NCBI GenBank assembly: GCA_946644025.1
Contig: CAMPCG010000047.1
Span: 1 to 13,197 of the forward strand
Reading direction: 5' to 3'
DNA from: an uncultured Prevotellaceae bacterium
GTDB taxonomy: Bacteria > Bacteroidota > Bacteroidia > Bacteroidales > Bacteroidaceae
DNA: 13,197 nt
Positions 6,714-13,197 of this stretch are shown piece after piece; position 1 is the first letter of the stretch; every line of letters begins with the position of its first letter. Both the position numbers and the translations under genes were made by a program. Below the pieces are notes generated by a model. It saw nothing but the letters and a program-made list of their open reading frames with translations, did no database searches and was not told the origin of the DNA.

Positions 6714-7898
6714 TTACTCCTCCTCGTACTCAAAGTCGTCGAGGTCCTCGATGTCGTCAACCTCTTCTTCGTCGTCGAGGGCCTCGTCCTCGCCCTCGTC
6801 GGTCAGTTCCTGGAGGAAGATGCTCATGTCCTTGTCGCGGTGTACGAGGGTGTCCTCGGCGGTGATGGCCTGCAGCTTGTTGCTCTCGGCGTTGAGCTCG
6901 GCCCAGAGCACGTCCTTCAGCTCGTCGAGGTGATAGCCTGTGACGGCTGAGATAAAGACCACGGGCAGCGGTTCCAGCCCCTTCGCCTTCATGTCGGCCT
7001 CGAGCTGTTCGCGCAGCATGGCCTCCAGCTCCTGGTCGAGCAGGTCGCACTTGGTGATGGCCAGCACGCGGTGCTTCTTCAGCATCTCGGGGTTGAACTT
7101 CTCCAGCTCGCCAAGCAGTATCTCGTACTCGCGGCAGATGTTGTCGGTGTCGCCCGGCACCATGAAGAGCAGCAGCGAGTTGCGCTCTATGTGACGCAGG
7201 AAGCGCAGGCCCAGGCCGCGGCCCTCGGCGGCACCCTCTATGATGCCTGGAATGTCGGCCATGACGAACGACTTATTGTCGCGGTAGCCGACGATGCCCA
7301 GCGAGGGCTCCATCGTGGTGAAGGGGTAGTTGGCGATTTTCGGCCGCGCATTGGAGAGGGCCGAGAGCAGTGTCGACTTGCCCGCATTGGGGAAGCCCAC
7401 CAGTCCGACGTCGGCCAGCAGCTTCAGCTCCAGGATGACGGTCATCTCCTGCATCGGCTCGCCGGGCTGGGCGTAGCGCGGCGCCTGGTTGGTGGCTGAG
7501 CGGAACTGGTAGTTGCCCAGACCGCCGCGGCCGCCCTTGAGGAGCACGATTTCCTGTCCGTCGTAGGTGACATCGCAGACGTACTTGCCCGTCTCGGCGT
7601 CGTACACCACCGTGCCGCAAGGCACGTCGATGTAGACGTCCTTGCCGTCGGTGCCGTGGCACTTGTCCTTGCCGCCGTTGCCGCCGTGCTCGGCAAAGAT
7701 GTGGCGCTCGTACTTCAGGTGCAGCAGCGTCCAGTAGTTGTGGTTGCCGCGCAGGATGATGCTGCCGCCCTTGCCGCCGTCGCCGCCGTCGGGCCCGCCG
7801 TTGGGGTTGTACTTCACGTGCTTGAGGTGCATCGAGCCCCGGCCGCCCTTGCCCGAGCGGCACTGAATCTTTACGTAGTCTACAAAATTCGATTCCAT
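6714..7898 (-). CDS. obgE: GTPase Obg/CgtA
   Basis: The product is 394 residues from ATG 7898. It has the glycine-rich Obg fold (1-158, with blocks such as [12 protein letters not shown] and [12 protein letters not shown]), then a G domain: G1 GFPNAGKS (168-175), G2 TT (194-195), G3 DIPG (215-218), G4 TKCD (282-285) and G5 SAV (317-319). A strongly acidic tail (367-394) ends the protein. Obg is an essential GTPase involved in late 50S ribosome assembly and growth or stress control. The G4 box has Thr instead of the usual Asn of NKxD. The gene has its own promoter 25-56 bp upstream and a terminator touching its stop codon, so it appears monocistronic. Confidence 0.97.
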   Translation of the reverse strand: MESNFVDYVKIQCRSGKGGRGSMHLKHVKYNPNGGPDGGDGGKGGSIILRGNHNYWTLLHLKYERHIFAEHGGNGGKDKCHGTDGKDVYIDVPCGTVVYDAETGKYVCDVTYDGQEIVLLKGGRGGLGNYQFRSATNQAPRYAQPGEPMQEMTVILELKLLADVGLVGFPNAGKSTLLSALSNARPKIANYPFTTMEPSLGIVGYRDNKSFVMADIPGIIEGAAEGRGLGLRFLRHIERNSLLLFMVPGDTDNICREYEILLGELEKFNPEMLKKHRVLAITKCDLLDQELEAMLREQLEADMKAKGLEPLPVVFISAVTGYHLDELKDVLWAELNAESNKLQAITAEDTLVHRDKDMSIFLQELTDEGEDEALDDEEEVDDIEDLDDFEYEEE

Positions 7899-7922
7899 TA
7901 TTCTATCTTACTAATCTGCGTG

Positions 7923-7954
7923 CAAAGATACGAAGAAAAGCCCAAGCCGCCAAA
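7923..7954 (-). promoter_or_regulatory. Bacteroidota-type promoter of obgE
   Basis: On the minus strand, TTTG (7954-7951), a 20-bp spacer and TATCTTTG (7930-7923) match the consensus. The spacer ends in TTTCTTCG before the -7 box, as at 3746-3753, and the -33 box is extended to TTTGGCGG. It therefore looks like a relative of the hairpin promoters at 3716 and 9796 in which the stem is not kept. Confidence 0.8.
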
Positions 7955-8008
7955 GGATTCGCGAATTTTCAGCTCTACAGTATTATCCCTGGCCATTTCT
8001 TTGCCGCG

Positions 8009-9766
8009 TTATTGCTGTGCCAGCCACTCCTTCGGCGACAAGCCGGTGACGGCCTTGAACGTGCGGAAGAAGGTGGACTCGCTGGTGAAGCCCGACTCTG
8101 CGAACACGGCGGCGAGCTTTATGTCAGGCTGACAGCTCAGCAGTTGCTGAGCATGGCGAACGCGATATTCGGCAATGAACTGGGCGAAGGTGATGTTACG
8201 GCAGGCGCTCAGCGTGTCGGAGATGCTGGTGGTGCTAACCTCCAGTGCGGCGGCAATGTCCGACTGGCGCAGACGGCTCTGCAGGTAGGGTTTCTGCTCG
8301 TCCATGAACTGGCAGAGGCGTTCCATCAGTTCCTCGTCCATCAGTGTGCTGTCGGGAGGGTTGCTAATGTCGTTTTCTTTCTCCGGAACGTCAGTTGCGT
8401 AGTCTTCCTGTCCGCTTTCAGCAACGTTCCGCCTTCTCCGGACTCTATAAATAATGAATAGAGCGGCGGCTATGAGTGCCAGGACGCCGAACAGCCAGAA
8501 GGTTACGGCAGACGTGCCGGTGGACACTGGGGATTGCAAATCCCCTCCAACGCCCGATGCAGCATTGCCGGTGACGAAGCGGTAGAGCCAGACGGCAGAG
8601 AACGGCTTGTAGTTAGTGTTGGAGGTACCGCCGGCCAGGATAAGGTCGCCGTCGGGTGTCACTACGGGGGTGGCTACAGTGGACTGCTCCAGCGTGTCGG
8701 TGTAATAAAGGGTAAGAGTTGAAGGGCGGACGTCATAGTCGATGGCCAGCACATACTGGCGGCGGAACAGGCTGTCGACCCCTATGACGTAGCCCCGCTG
8801 ACGTTCCCTGTCCACCACGACGGGCCCTTTATAGAAGACTGGTCCCCACTGGTTGCTCATCGGAACGGGAGTGGCCGTGGGCAGCAGGGTGAAACAGGTG
8901 TCGCTCATCAGGACGATGGCCAGCTGCCCGCTCTTGTCGATGGCCGTCAGCAGATAGGAGTAGTCGCCGATGCTACAGGCTTCGCTGTGGAAGGGCAGGT
9001 CGGTGTACACCAGGTGCCACTGCTCCAGCAATGGTACCCGGAAGGCGTCACCCTTCACACGGTCGGCCCAGGCGGTGTCGAGAGCAACGTCGCGGGTGCT
9101 GTTGCCACCGATGATAATGGCATTGTCGTTTGCCGTGGGCAGTATGTAGGGGTTTGAGTGTCCCTGCACCACGTCTTTGACATGCTGCACCTGGCTGTTG
9201 CCGTCGTAGCAGCCTATGGCATCGCCGGCGTAGTGGTTGCCGGCGATGATGACGCGCCCGTCAGGTAGTCGTGTGGCGTTGGCCAGCACGCGCCGCCGGT
9301 CCAGACAGCCGAAGCCCTTGAACGAGTGCGTGGCAGGGGTGTAGCTCTCCAGCGTAAAGGTCTGGCCCACACCAAGTTCCTCGGCGTGGCCGCCGCCGAT
9401 GATGACCTCGTCCGAAGGCATGACCACGGCAAAGCCATTATCGTGGCTGTAAGCCGTTTGCAGCTGATGCCACTTGCCGCCAGAGAGATATTCGGCCGTC
9501 GGAGTGGGCACGAAGTTGGTGGTGTGTCCGCCCACCACGGTCAGCTCGCCGCCAGCGTAGAAGATGCTGTGGCCGCTGCGTGGAGTGTTGAGGTCGGGCA
9601 ACCGCTCCGGCACGATGCGAACCATAGGGCAGCCACCGGCAGAACCGCCACTGGCAGGAAGCACGACGGCAAGCAGACAGAGCAACAGCAAAGCCCGATG
9701 CTGAAGTGCCGGGAACGGTGGCAAGGCCTGAGCCGGGAACGGGAGCAAGGCTCTCAAATCAGTCAT
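8009..9766 (-). CDS. Membrane-spanning one-component regulator: periplasmic kelch-type propeller, TM helix, cytoplasmic AraC DNA-binding domain
   Basis: The product is 585 residues from ATG 9766. An upstream in-frame GTG (9778) coincides with the predicted transcription start and is not used here. A signal sequence (hydrophobic 25-38) leads into a region with repeated kelch-like blades: AGGELTVVGG (71-80), SDEVIIGGG (118-126), PDGRVIIAGN (168-177), NDNAIIIGGN (213-222) and PDGDLILAGG (371-380). One TM helix (about 420-440) is followed by RVRRRR, which places the C-terminus in the cytoplasm. Residues 478-585 form an AraC-type pair of helix-turn-helices (RQSDIAAALEVSTTSISDTL; KLAAVFAESGFTSESTFFRTF; ending GLSPKEW). 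No histidine kinase or receiver domain is present. This suggests direct coupling of an envelope signal to DNA binding, as a cut-down analogue of Bacteroidota hybrid two-component systems. Ligand and targets are unknown. Confidence 0.88.
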   Translation of the reverse strand: MTDLRALLPFPAQALPPFPALQHRALLLLCLLAVVLPASGGSAGGCPMVRIVPERLPDLNTPRSGHSIFYAGGELTVVGGHTTNFVPTPTAEYLSGGKWHQLQTAYSHDNGFAVVMPSDEVIIGGGHAEELGVGQTFTLESYTPATHSFKGFGCLDRRRVLANATRLPDGRVIIAGNHYAGDAIGCYDGNSQVQHVKDVVQGHSNPYILPTANDNAIIIGGNSTRDVALDTAWADRVKGDAFRVPLLEQWHLVYTDLPFHSEACSIGDYSYLLTAIDKSGQLAIVLMSDTCFTLLPTATPVPMSNQWGPVFYKGPVVVDRERQRGYVIGVDSLFRRQYVLAIDYDVRPSTLTLYYTDTLEQSTVATPVVTPDGDLILAGGTSNTNYKPFSAVWLYRFVTGNAASGVGGDLQSPVSTGTSAVTFWLFGVLALIAAALFIIYRVRRRRNVAESGQEDYATDVPEKENDISNPPDSTLMDEELMERLCQFMDEQKPYLQSRLRQSDIAAALEVSTTSISDTLSACRNITFAQFIAEYRVRHAQQLLSCQPDIKLAAVFAESGFTSESTFFRTFKAVTGLSPKEWLAQQ

Positions 9767-9782
9767 CAGTACATTCACGTGG

Positions 9783-9814
9783 CAAAGTTACGGAATAATC
9801 CCCGAACCGCCAAA
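9783..9814 (-). promoter_or_regulatory. Bacteroidota-type promoter of the kelch/AraC gene, embedded in a hairpin
   Basis: On the minus strand, TTTG (9814-9811), a 20-bp spacer and TAACTTTG (9790-9783) form a full-consensus promoter. The -33 box sits in the loop of the hairpin at 9796-9828. The expected start near 9778 leaves only about 12 nt before ATG 9766, an unusually short leader. Confidence 0.8.
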
Positions 9815-9828
9815 CGATTCGGGGATTA
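9796..9828 (-). terminator. Perfect 11-bp hairpin after the lipoprotein gene, with the next promoter's -33 box in its loop
   Basis: TAATCCCCGAA (9796-9806) pairs with TTCGGGGATTA (9818-9828) around an 11-nt loop. It lies 47 bp beyond the lipoprotein stop on the minus strand, between two co-directional genes. It matches the hairpin at 3716-3748 in stem length, loop length and the 5-nt gap to the -7 box, and its outermost pair is changed but still pairs. No T run follows, so terminator activity is inferred from position and structure. Confidence 0.7.
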
Positions 9829-9875
9829 ATGTCGAATATGGTTATAAAAGCATGGAATCAGACGAGCAAGACTCC

Positions 9876-12191
9876 CTACTTGAACGCCACTGCCACGGTG
9901 ATGTAGTTGGCGGGATTGGGTGTGAGAGTGAACACATGCTCGTCGATGTGGTCGAGAACGTCCTCCCTAAGTTCGCGGTCCCATTTATAGAACCACTCCT
10001 TGTAGGTGTAGTCGAACAGCGAGAACTTCAACCCTCCGCCCTGGGTGATGGTCCAGGCCTTGGCATATTTGGCATCGATGCCGAGGTCGGTAATATCTTC
10101 GTCTTCCTCACCTTCTCCGGGTGCCATCTCGACGATGGACAAGTCAGAGGCCACGTTGAGCTTGAAGATGTCGCTCGACTTGCCTAAGAAGTTCAGGTCG
10201 AAGTGGTTGTCTATCTTCAGGTTCTGTATCTTTGCCTTGCCGCTGTGGATAGCTGTGACGTCGTCGATGTCGAAGGAGACCATGATGTCTGAATCGACGA
10301 TGTACTGGTCTTCACCGACTTCCTTCAGCTTGTTGCATTGCACGTGCAGCTTATTGCCGTTGCGTACTGTCTTTATCATCGGATAATTTGGCATTGTCAC
10401 GCAAAGTGGGTCCAGTTCGCGTGGTTCTCCTTCTTCGTAGGTCGGCGATGATGCCTGTAAGCTTCCCGTAACGATGACGGCCGCAACCTCATCGGCTGTA
10501 GGTTCGACCTTGAATATCTCGAAGTCTATGCCGAGCAGCTTCATGTAGACCACGAGGGTGTAGGTATCGTCTTTGTTCAGTTTTGTCTTCGAGTAGATGT
10601 CGAAGCCCTCGCCCTTCTTGTCGGCCTCGAGGAAGGTTTTAGCTCCCGTCTGGTCGAAGTATGCCACGATGGGTCCTTCCCCCTTCGGTGCCCCGAGGCG
10701 AGTCCATTCGGCGCGATACTCGGCAAGCGAGCCCAGCAGGCTCTTTTCCCTTAGGTGAAGCGTGAGCGTTGCGTCGCCGTCCTTGGTGATGTCGATGAAT
10801 TTATTGGTATTGATGTCAAATTGCGGGAATATCTTCCTCGAGTCTATGGGACTGCTGAATTCGGGCAAGTCCTTGCTCTTGACGTCGTGGCCCAGGAGGG
10901 TGAGGTCGAAGCCCAGCTGGTAGACCAGTGCCTGGCTGTAATCGAAGTCGGTGTATGCCATACGGTTCCATCCCAGGGCGTCGAGCGCTGACGAACCGAG
11001 GCAGAGGCTTGCGCCGACAGAGGGTATTGCCAAGGGTATGAGCGATGCCAGACCTTCGTTCTTGACCATCTCCACCAGGTCGAGCTTGGCGCTGACGCTC
11101 TCCTTCTTCATCACGTTCAGGCGGGCACGCACGGCGAGTGTCTTGCCGAAGACTCCGATGTTGCCGCCCATGGCCAGTCCGTAGTAGAAGTTGCCCTCGA
11201 ACTTGGGCCCGAAAGAGAACTGTAGCGCATCGTCGGCCTCAGGGTCGAGTTCGCAATTGCCATCAATGTCGTATCCTTTCTGGTACATGAACTTTGCGTG
11301 GAGCGTGCGCGTGTAGCTGATGCTTGCCTCAAGGGAAATCTTGCCGTCGGCCTTCACCACGCCGTAGACATCGATGGAGGGAGTGAGCACGACGGGGCCG
11401 ATGGGTATGGCGCCGCAGACGCAAGTGAAGAGGTGCAGCTTCTTTTGCCAGCCTTTGAATTCCTTCACGGTGAGCGACAAGTCGGCGCCAACGGTGACGT
11501 CGGCATCGAGCAGCACGCTGATGTAGTCCACCTCGTAGTCGGCAAAGGTGAAGACGTAGCGCATGGCCACGTCAATCGTCATCTTCGGCGTCAGCTCTAT
11601 GTCCTTGCCCAGTTTCCAGCCGTGTTCAGGCAGGACGATGGGGTAGTTGATTTCGCCGCTGGCACGGGTGTCGTCGACTTCGCCACGCGAGAAACTGATC
11701 TCGTTGCCATCAGCGTCGTAGACATGCTCCACAAGACTGTTCAGCGGGATGTACTGTTCGGGAATGTTGATGTCCTTGAAGGCATCCTTCAGCTCAGCGT
11801 CACGGTAACTGACCACGTAGCCGCTGCCCGTCTCCTCCACGCCGGTCACCTTTGCCAGCAGACCGTCGTGCAGCTGCTTCGAGGGCGTGTTGATGATGAG
11901 CGTCTGCCCCACCTGCGGCTCATCGGCGCTGAGGGGCAGGGTAAACTTGTGGCCCAGCGTGTCTACGTTGCTGATTTCCTTCGCTGTCGCCTCGGGCACG
12001 AGGACGGCGTCGGGAGCCATCTCGTAGGTGATGTTCGAGAGCACCGGCACGTTGGGGTCGATGATGTTGCCTCCAGGATTCTCCTTCTTGCCGTCATTGT
12101 CGTCGTCCTTGCTACAAGCGGCGAACATTCCGGCCACAAGCACTATGGCCGTGAGGGCAGCCAGCAGTCTGAATAGTTTTCTTCTTTTCAT
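9876..12191 (-). CDS. Large lipoprotein of unrecognised family, probably surface-exposed
   Basis: The product is 771 residues from ATG 12191 (an upstream TTG at 12200 is ignored). A lipoprotein signal (KRRK, hydrophobic 9-25) ends at FAAC with C26 as the lipidated residue. It is followed by SKDDDNDG, a lysine plus aspartates directly after the cysteine, which resembles the surface-export signal described for Bacteroidota lipoproteins. The mature part is long and mostly beta-strand-like, with amphipathic stretches such as TPSIDVYGVVKADGKISLEASISY (in two blocks, about 260-285), an acidic insert and no catalytic motif I recognise. It has no SusC/SusD partner in the window. Neighbours are the flotillin gene upstream and the kelch/AraC regulator downstream, each in a separate transcription unit by promoter evidence. 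The function is unknown. Confidence 0.85.
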   Translation of the reverse strand: MKRRKLFRLLAALTAIVLVAGMFAACSKDDDNDGKKENPGGNIIDPNVPVLSNITYEMAPDAVLVPEATAKEISNVDTLGHKFTLPLSADEPQVGQTLIINTPSKQLHDGLLAKVTGVEETGSGYVVSYRDAELKDAFKDINIPEQYIPLNSLVEHVYDADGNEISFSRGEVDDTRASGEINYPIVLPEHGWKLGKDIELTPKMTIDVAMRYVFTFADYEVDYISVLLDADVTVGADLSLTVKEFKGWQKKLHLFTCVCGAIPIGPVVLTPSIDVYGVVKADGKISLEASISYTRTLHAKFMYQKGYDIDGNCELDPEADDALQFSFGPKFEGNFYYGLAMGGNIGVFGKTLAVRARLNVMKKESVSAKLDLVEMVKNEGLASLIPLAIPSVGASLCLGSSALDALGWNRMAYTDFDYSQALVYQLGFDLTLLGHDVKSKDLPEFSSPIDSRKIFPQFDINTNKFIDITKDGDATLTLHLREKSLLGSLAEYRAEWTRLGAPKGEGPIVAYFDQTGAKTFLEADKKGEGFDIYSKTKLNKDDTYTLVVYMKLLGIDFEIFKVEPTADEVAAVIVTGSLQASSPTYEEGEPRELDPLCVTMPNYPMIKTVRNGNKLHVQCNKLKEVGEDQYIVDSDIMVSFDIDDVTAIHSGKAKIQNLKIDNHFDLNFLGKSSDIFKLNVASDLSIVEMAPGEGEEDEDITDLGIDAKYAKAWTITQGGGLKFSLFDYTYKEWFYKWDRELREDVLDHIDEHVFTLTPNPANYITVAVAFK

Positions 12192-12246
12192 GTCAATCAA
12201 TGATTAAATGATTATATTATTCAAGTTTCGCATTCGCTCAACTTCT

Positions 12247-12286
12247 GTAGTTAGAAGTAGTTAGAAGTAGTTAGAGGTAGTTAGAA
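12247..12286 (-). repeat. Four 10-bp tandem repeats in the lipoprotein leader (GTAGTTAGAA on plus)
   Basis: GTAGTTAGAA occurs at 12247, 12257 and 12277, with GTAGTTAGAG at 12267 and a decayed fifth unit at 12287. The array lies between the predicted promoter (12367-12374) and the lipoprotein ATG (12191), so it is transcribed in the leader. An inverted copy, TAACTACTTCT (12338-12348), matches AGAAGTAGTTA at 12253-12263 perfectly over 11 bp and the other units with fewer pairs. Alternative stems in different registers are possible in the mRNA. Confidence 0.85.
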
Positions 12287-12366
12287 GTCATTAGTTTGTC
12301 CTCTCAGGCGTTTAGCAGCGTCAAGTCTATCGACTTTTAACTACTTCTCCTTCGAATAGCTTGCTG

Positions 12367-12374
12367 CAAAGGTA
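12367..12374 (-). promoter_or_regulatory. Probable -7 element of the lipoprotein promoter
   Basis: TACCTTTG on the minus strand (12374-12367) matches the Bacteroidota -7 box. The expected leader is about 170 nt. No TTTG lies at the usual 19-21 bp; the nearest upstream one (12403-12400) gives a 25-bp spacer. The promoter may therefore be weak or need an activator. Confidence 0.45.
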
Positions 12375-12410
12375 GCCAAAAAGAACGTAAGGAGACGGGC
12401 AAATATACAG

Positions 12411-12446
12411 AAATCGACTCTCATTCCGCGGAATGAGAGTCGATTT
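12411..12446 (-). terminator. 36-bp perfect palindrome after the flotillin-like gene
   Basis: The left arm AAATCGACTCTCATTCCG (12411-12428) is the exact reverse complement of the right arm (12429-12446), with no loop bases and CCGCGG at the centre. It lies 25 bp downstream of the flotillin stop and is followed on the minus strand by CTGTATATTT, so it could terminate that transcript. The exact symmetry and the additional repeat copy beside it also allow a repetitive palindromic element or a protein-binding site. Confidence 0.65.
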
Positions 12447-12470
12447 GACAGAATGGGAGTCGATTTGGAG
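12431..12470. repeat. Two 20-bp direct repeats overlapping the palindrome
   Basis: GAATGAGAGTCGATTTGACA (12431-12450) is followed directly by GAATGGGAGTCGATTTGGAG (12451-12470). The first 16 bases differ at one position. With the inverted copy in the left palindrome arm (12411-12426) this makes three copies of one 16-mer between the flotillin stop and the lipoprotein promoter. Confidence 0.8.
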
Positions 12471-12471
12471 C

Positions 12472-13197
12472 TTATTCCTTGCCAGTGATATGGTCCACGG
12501 CGTCGCGGGCCTCATCGTTGAGGTTGACGTTGCGGGTGGTCTTTGCCTCGATGGTTCCGGCACGCATGATGTCGGCCATGTCCACGCCGGTTGCAGACTT
12601 CAGCACGTCGAAGGCCTGCTTGATGGCCACGGGCACGCCGCCGCTCATGGCTGCCACGCCGGCGCCGCTGTCCTGTCCGCCGCTGTATACGTGGACGTCC
12701 TTGATGGCGGCGATGGGCTTGGCCACGTTCTCCACCACCTGCGGCAGCACCTCAATCATCATCTGCATCACGGCGGCGTTGTTATACTTCTTGTAGGCCT
12801 CGGCCTTCTTGTCCATGGCCAGTGCCTCGGCCTCTCCCTTCTTCTGTATGGCGTAGGCCTCGGCCTCTCCCTTGGCCTTGATACCGATGGCCTCCTGCTC
12901 CAGACGGTAGCGAACGGCGTCCGACTCGGCGTTCTGTGCCAGTGCGCGCTGCTCGGCCTCGTATTTCTGAGCCTCGGCCACGCGCTTGCGCTGCTCCAGG
13001 TCGGCGGCGGCGTCCTTCTCCACCTTGTACTTGTCGGCATCGGCTTTCTTCTCAATCTCGGCAGCCAGCTGGTTCTGCTTAATCTCAATCTGCTCCTTCG
13101 AGAGAATCTGCTCGCGCTTGGTCTTCTCAATCTCGGCCTCCACGGTCTTGATGTTGATGGTCTTCTGCTGCTCCTGCTGCTGAATGGCGTAGGCAGC
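12472..13197 (-). CDS. Flotillin-like (SPFH/band 7) protein, C-terminal part (5' end outside window)
   Basis: The frame is open from the right edge (13197) to the stop at 12472-12474, giving 241 residues of the C-terminus. Most of it is a long charged coiled coil rich in Glu-Ala repeats (EAEIEKTKREQI, EAQKYEAEQRALAQ, KGEAEAYAIQKKGEAEALAM), the hallmark of the flotillin domain that follows the SPFH domain. The end (VMQMMIEVLPQVVENVAKPI, then VHVYSGG) is also typical. Flotillins are membrane-associated scaffold proteins that oligomerise in lipid microdomains; the bacterial role includes membrane organisation and fluidity. The SPFH domain, membrane anchor and promoter are beyond the window. A palindromic hairpin follows the stop. 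Confidence 0.9.
   Translation of the reverse strand, partial: AAYAIQQQEQQKTINIKTVEAEIEKTKREQILSKEQIEIKQNQLAAEIEKKADADKYKVEKDAAADLEQRKRVAEAQKYEAEQRALAQNAESDAVRYRLEQEAIGIKAKGEAEAYAIQKKGEAEALAMDKKAEAYKKYNNAAVMQMMIEVLPQVVENVAKPIAAIKDVHVYSGGQDSGAGVAAMSGGVPVAIKQAFDVLKSATGVDMADIMRAGTIEAKTTRNVNLNDEARDAVDHITGKE

Noticed and set aside
11298..12176. Plus-strand open frame of 292 codons opposite the lipoprotein
   Set aside because: Antisense shadow without promoter or motif; the minus-strand frame has a clear lipoprotein signal.
12247..12470. Possible CRISPR array from closely spaced repeats
   Set aside because: The units are 10 bp and 20 bp and directly abutting, with no unique spacers and no cas genes.

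Overview
The window looks like chromosomal DNA of a GC-rich member of the Bacteroidales, most likely a gut or rumen Prevotellaceae relative. Three things point there. Promoters follow the Bacteroidota pattern (TTTG, 19-20 bp, TAnnTTTG) upstream of almost every gene. The lipoprotein at 9876-12191 has an acidic CSKDDD start of the kind seen in Bacteroidota surface lipoproteins. The gene families are also typical: a B12-dependent methylmalonyl-CoA mutase small subunit, a secreted dockerin/FISUMP-type protein, a PF09820/PF08011-type ATPase-nuclease and Obg with an acidic tail. The genus call is inference, because there is no rRNA or ribosomal marker here.

Layout. Minus strand, 1-1506: mutA, cut by the left edge. 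1507-1951: a divergent intergenic region with the mutA promoter, an eight-unit G-rich heptamer repeat, a GC hairpin and the promoter of the next gene. Plus strand, 1952-6650: a secreted beta-rich protein with two dockerin repeats and a C-terminal FISUMP-like domain; a 540-residue AAA-ATPase-like/PD-(D/E)XK protein; and a paralogue of the first protein truncated at both ends (pseudogene). A terminator at 6678-6712 separates these from a convergent minus-strand block: obgE, a membrane-spanning kelch/AraC regulator, a 771-residue lipoprotein and the C-terminal part of a flotillin-like protein that runs off the right edge.

The genes do not form one pathway. Nearly every gene has its own promoter, and the co-directional neighbours are separated by hairpins. 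The most striking feature is a promoter-in-hairpin module found twice, at 3716-3761 (plus) and 9783-9828 (minus). Each has an 11-bp perfect stem and an 11-nt loop holding the -33 TTTG, then 5 nt, then TAACTTTGCCAC. The outermost stem pair differs between copies but stays paired, so upstream termination and downstream initiation appear to be built into one element.

Other points of interest are the one-component kelch-TM-AraC regulator, the decayed tandem paralogue behind an intact promoter and on the far side of the nuclease gene, a 36-bp perfect palindrome with an extra direct repeat beside the flotillin gene, and a 10-bp tandem repeat with an inverted copy in the lipoprotein leader.
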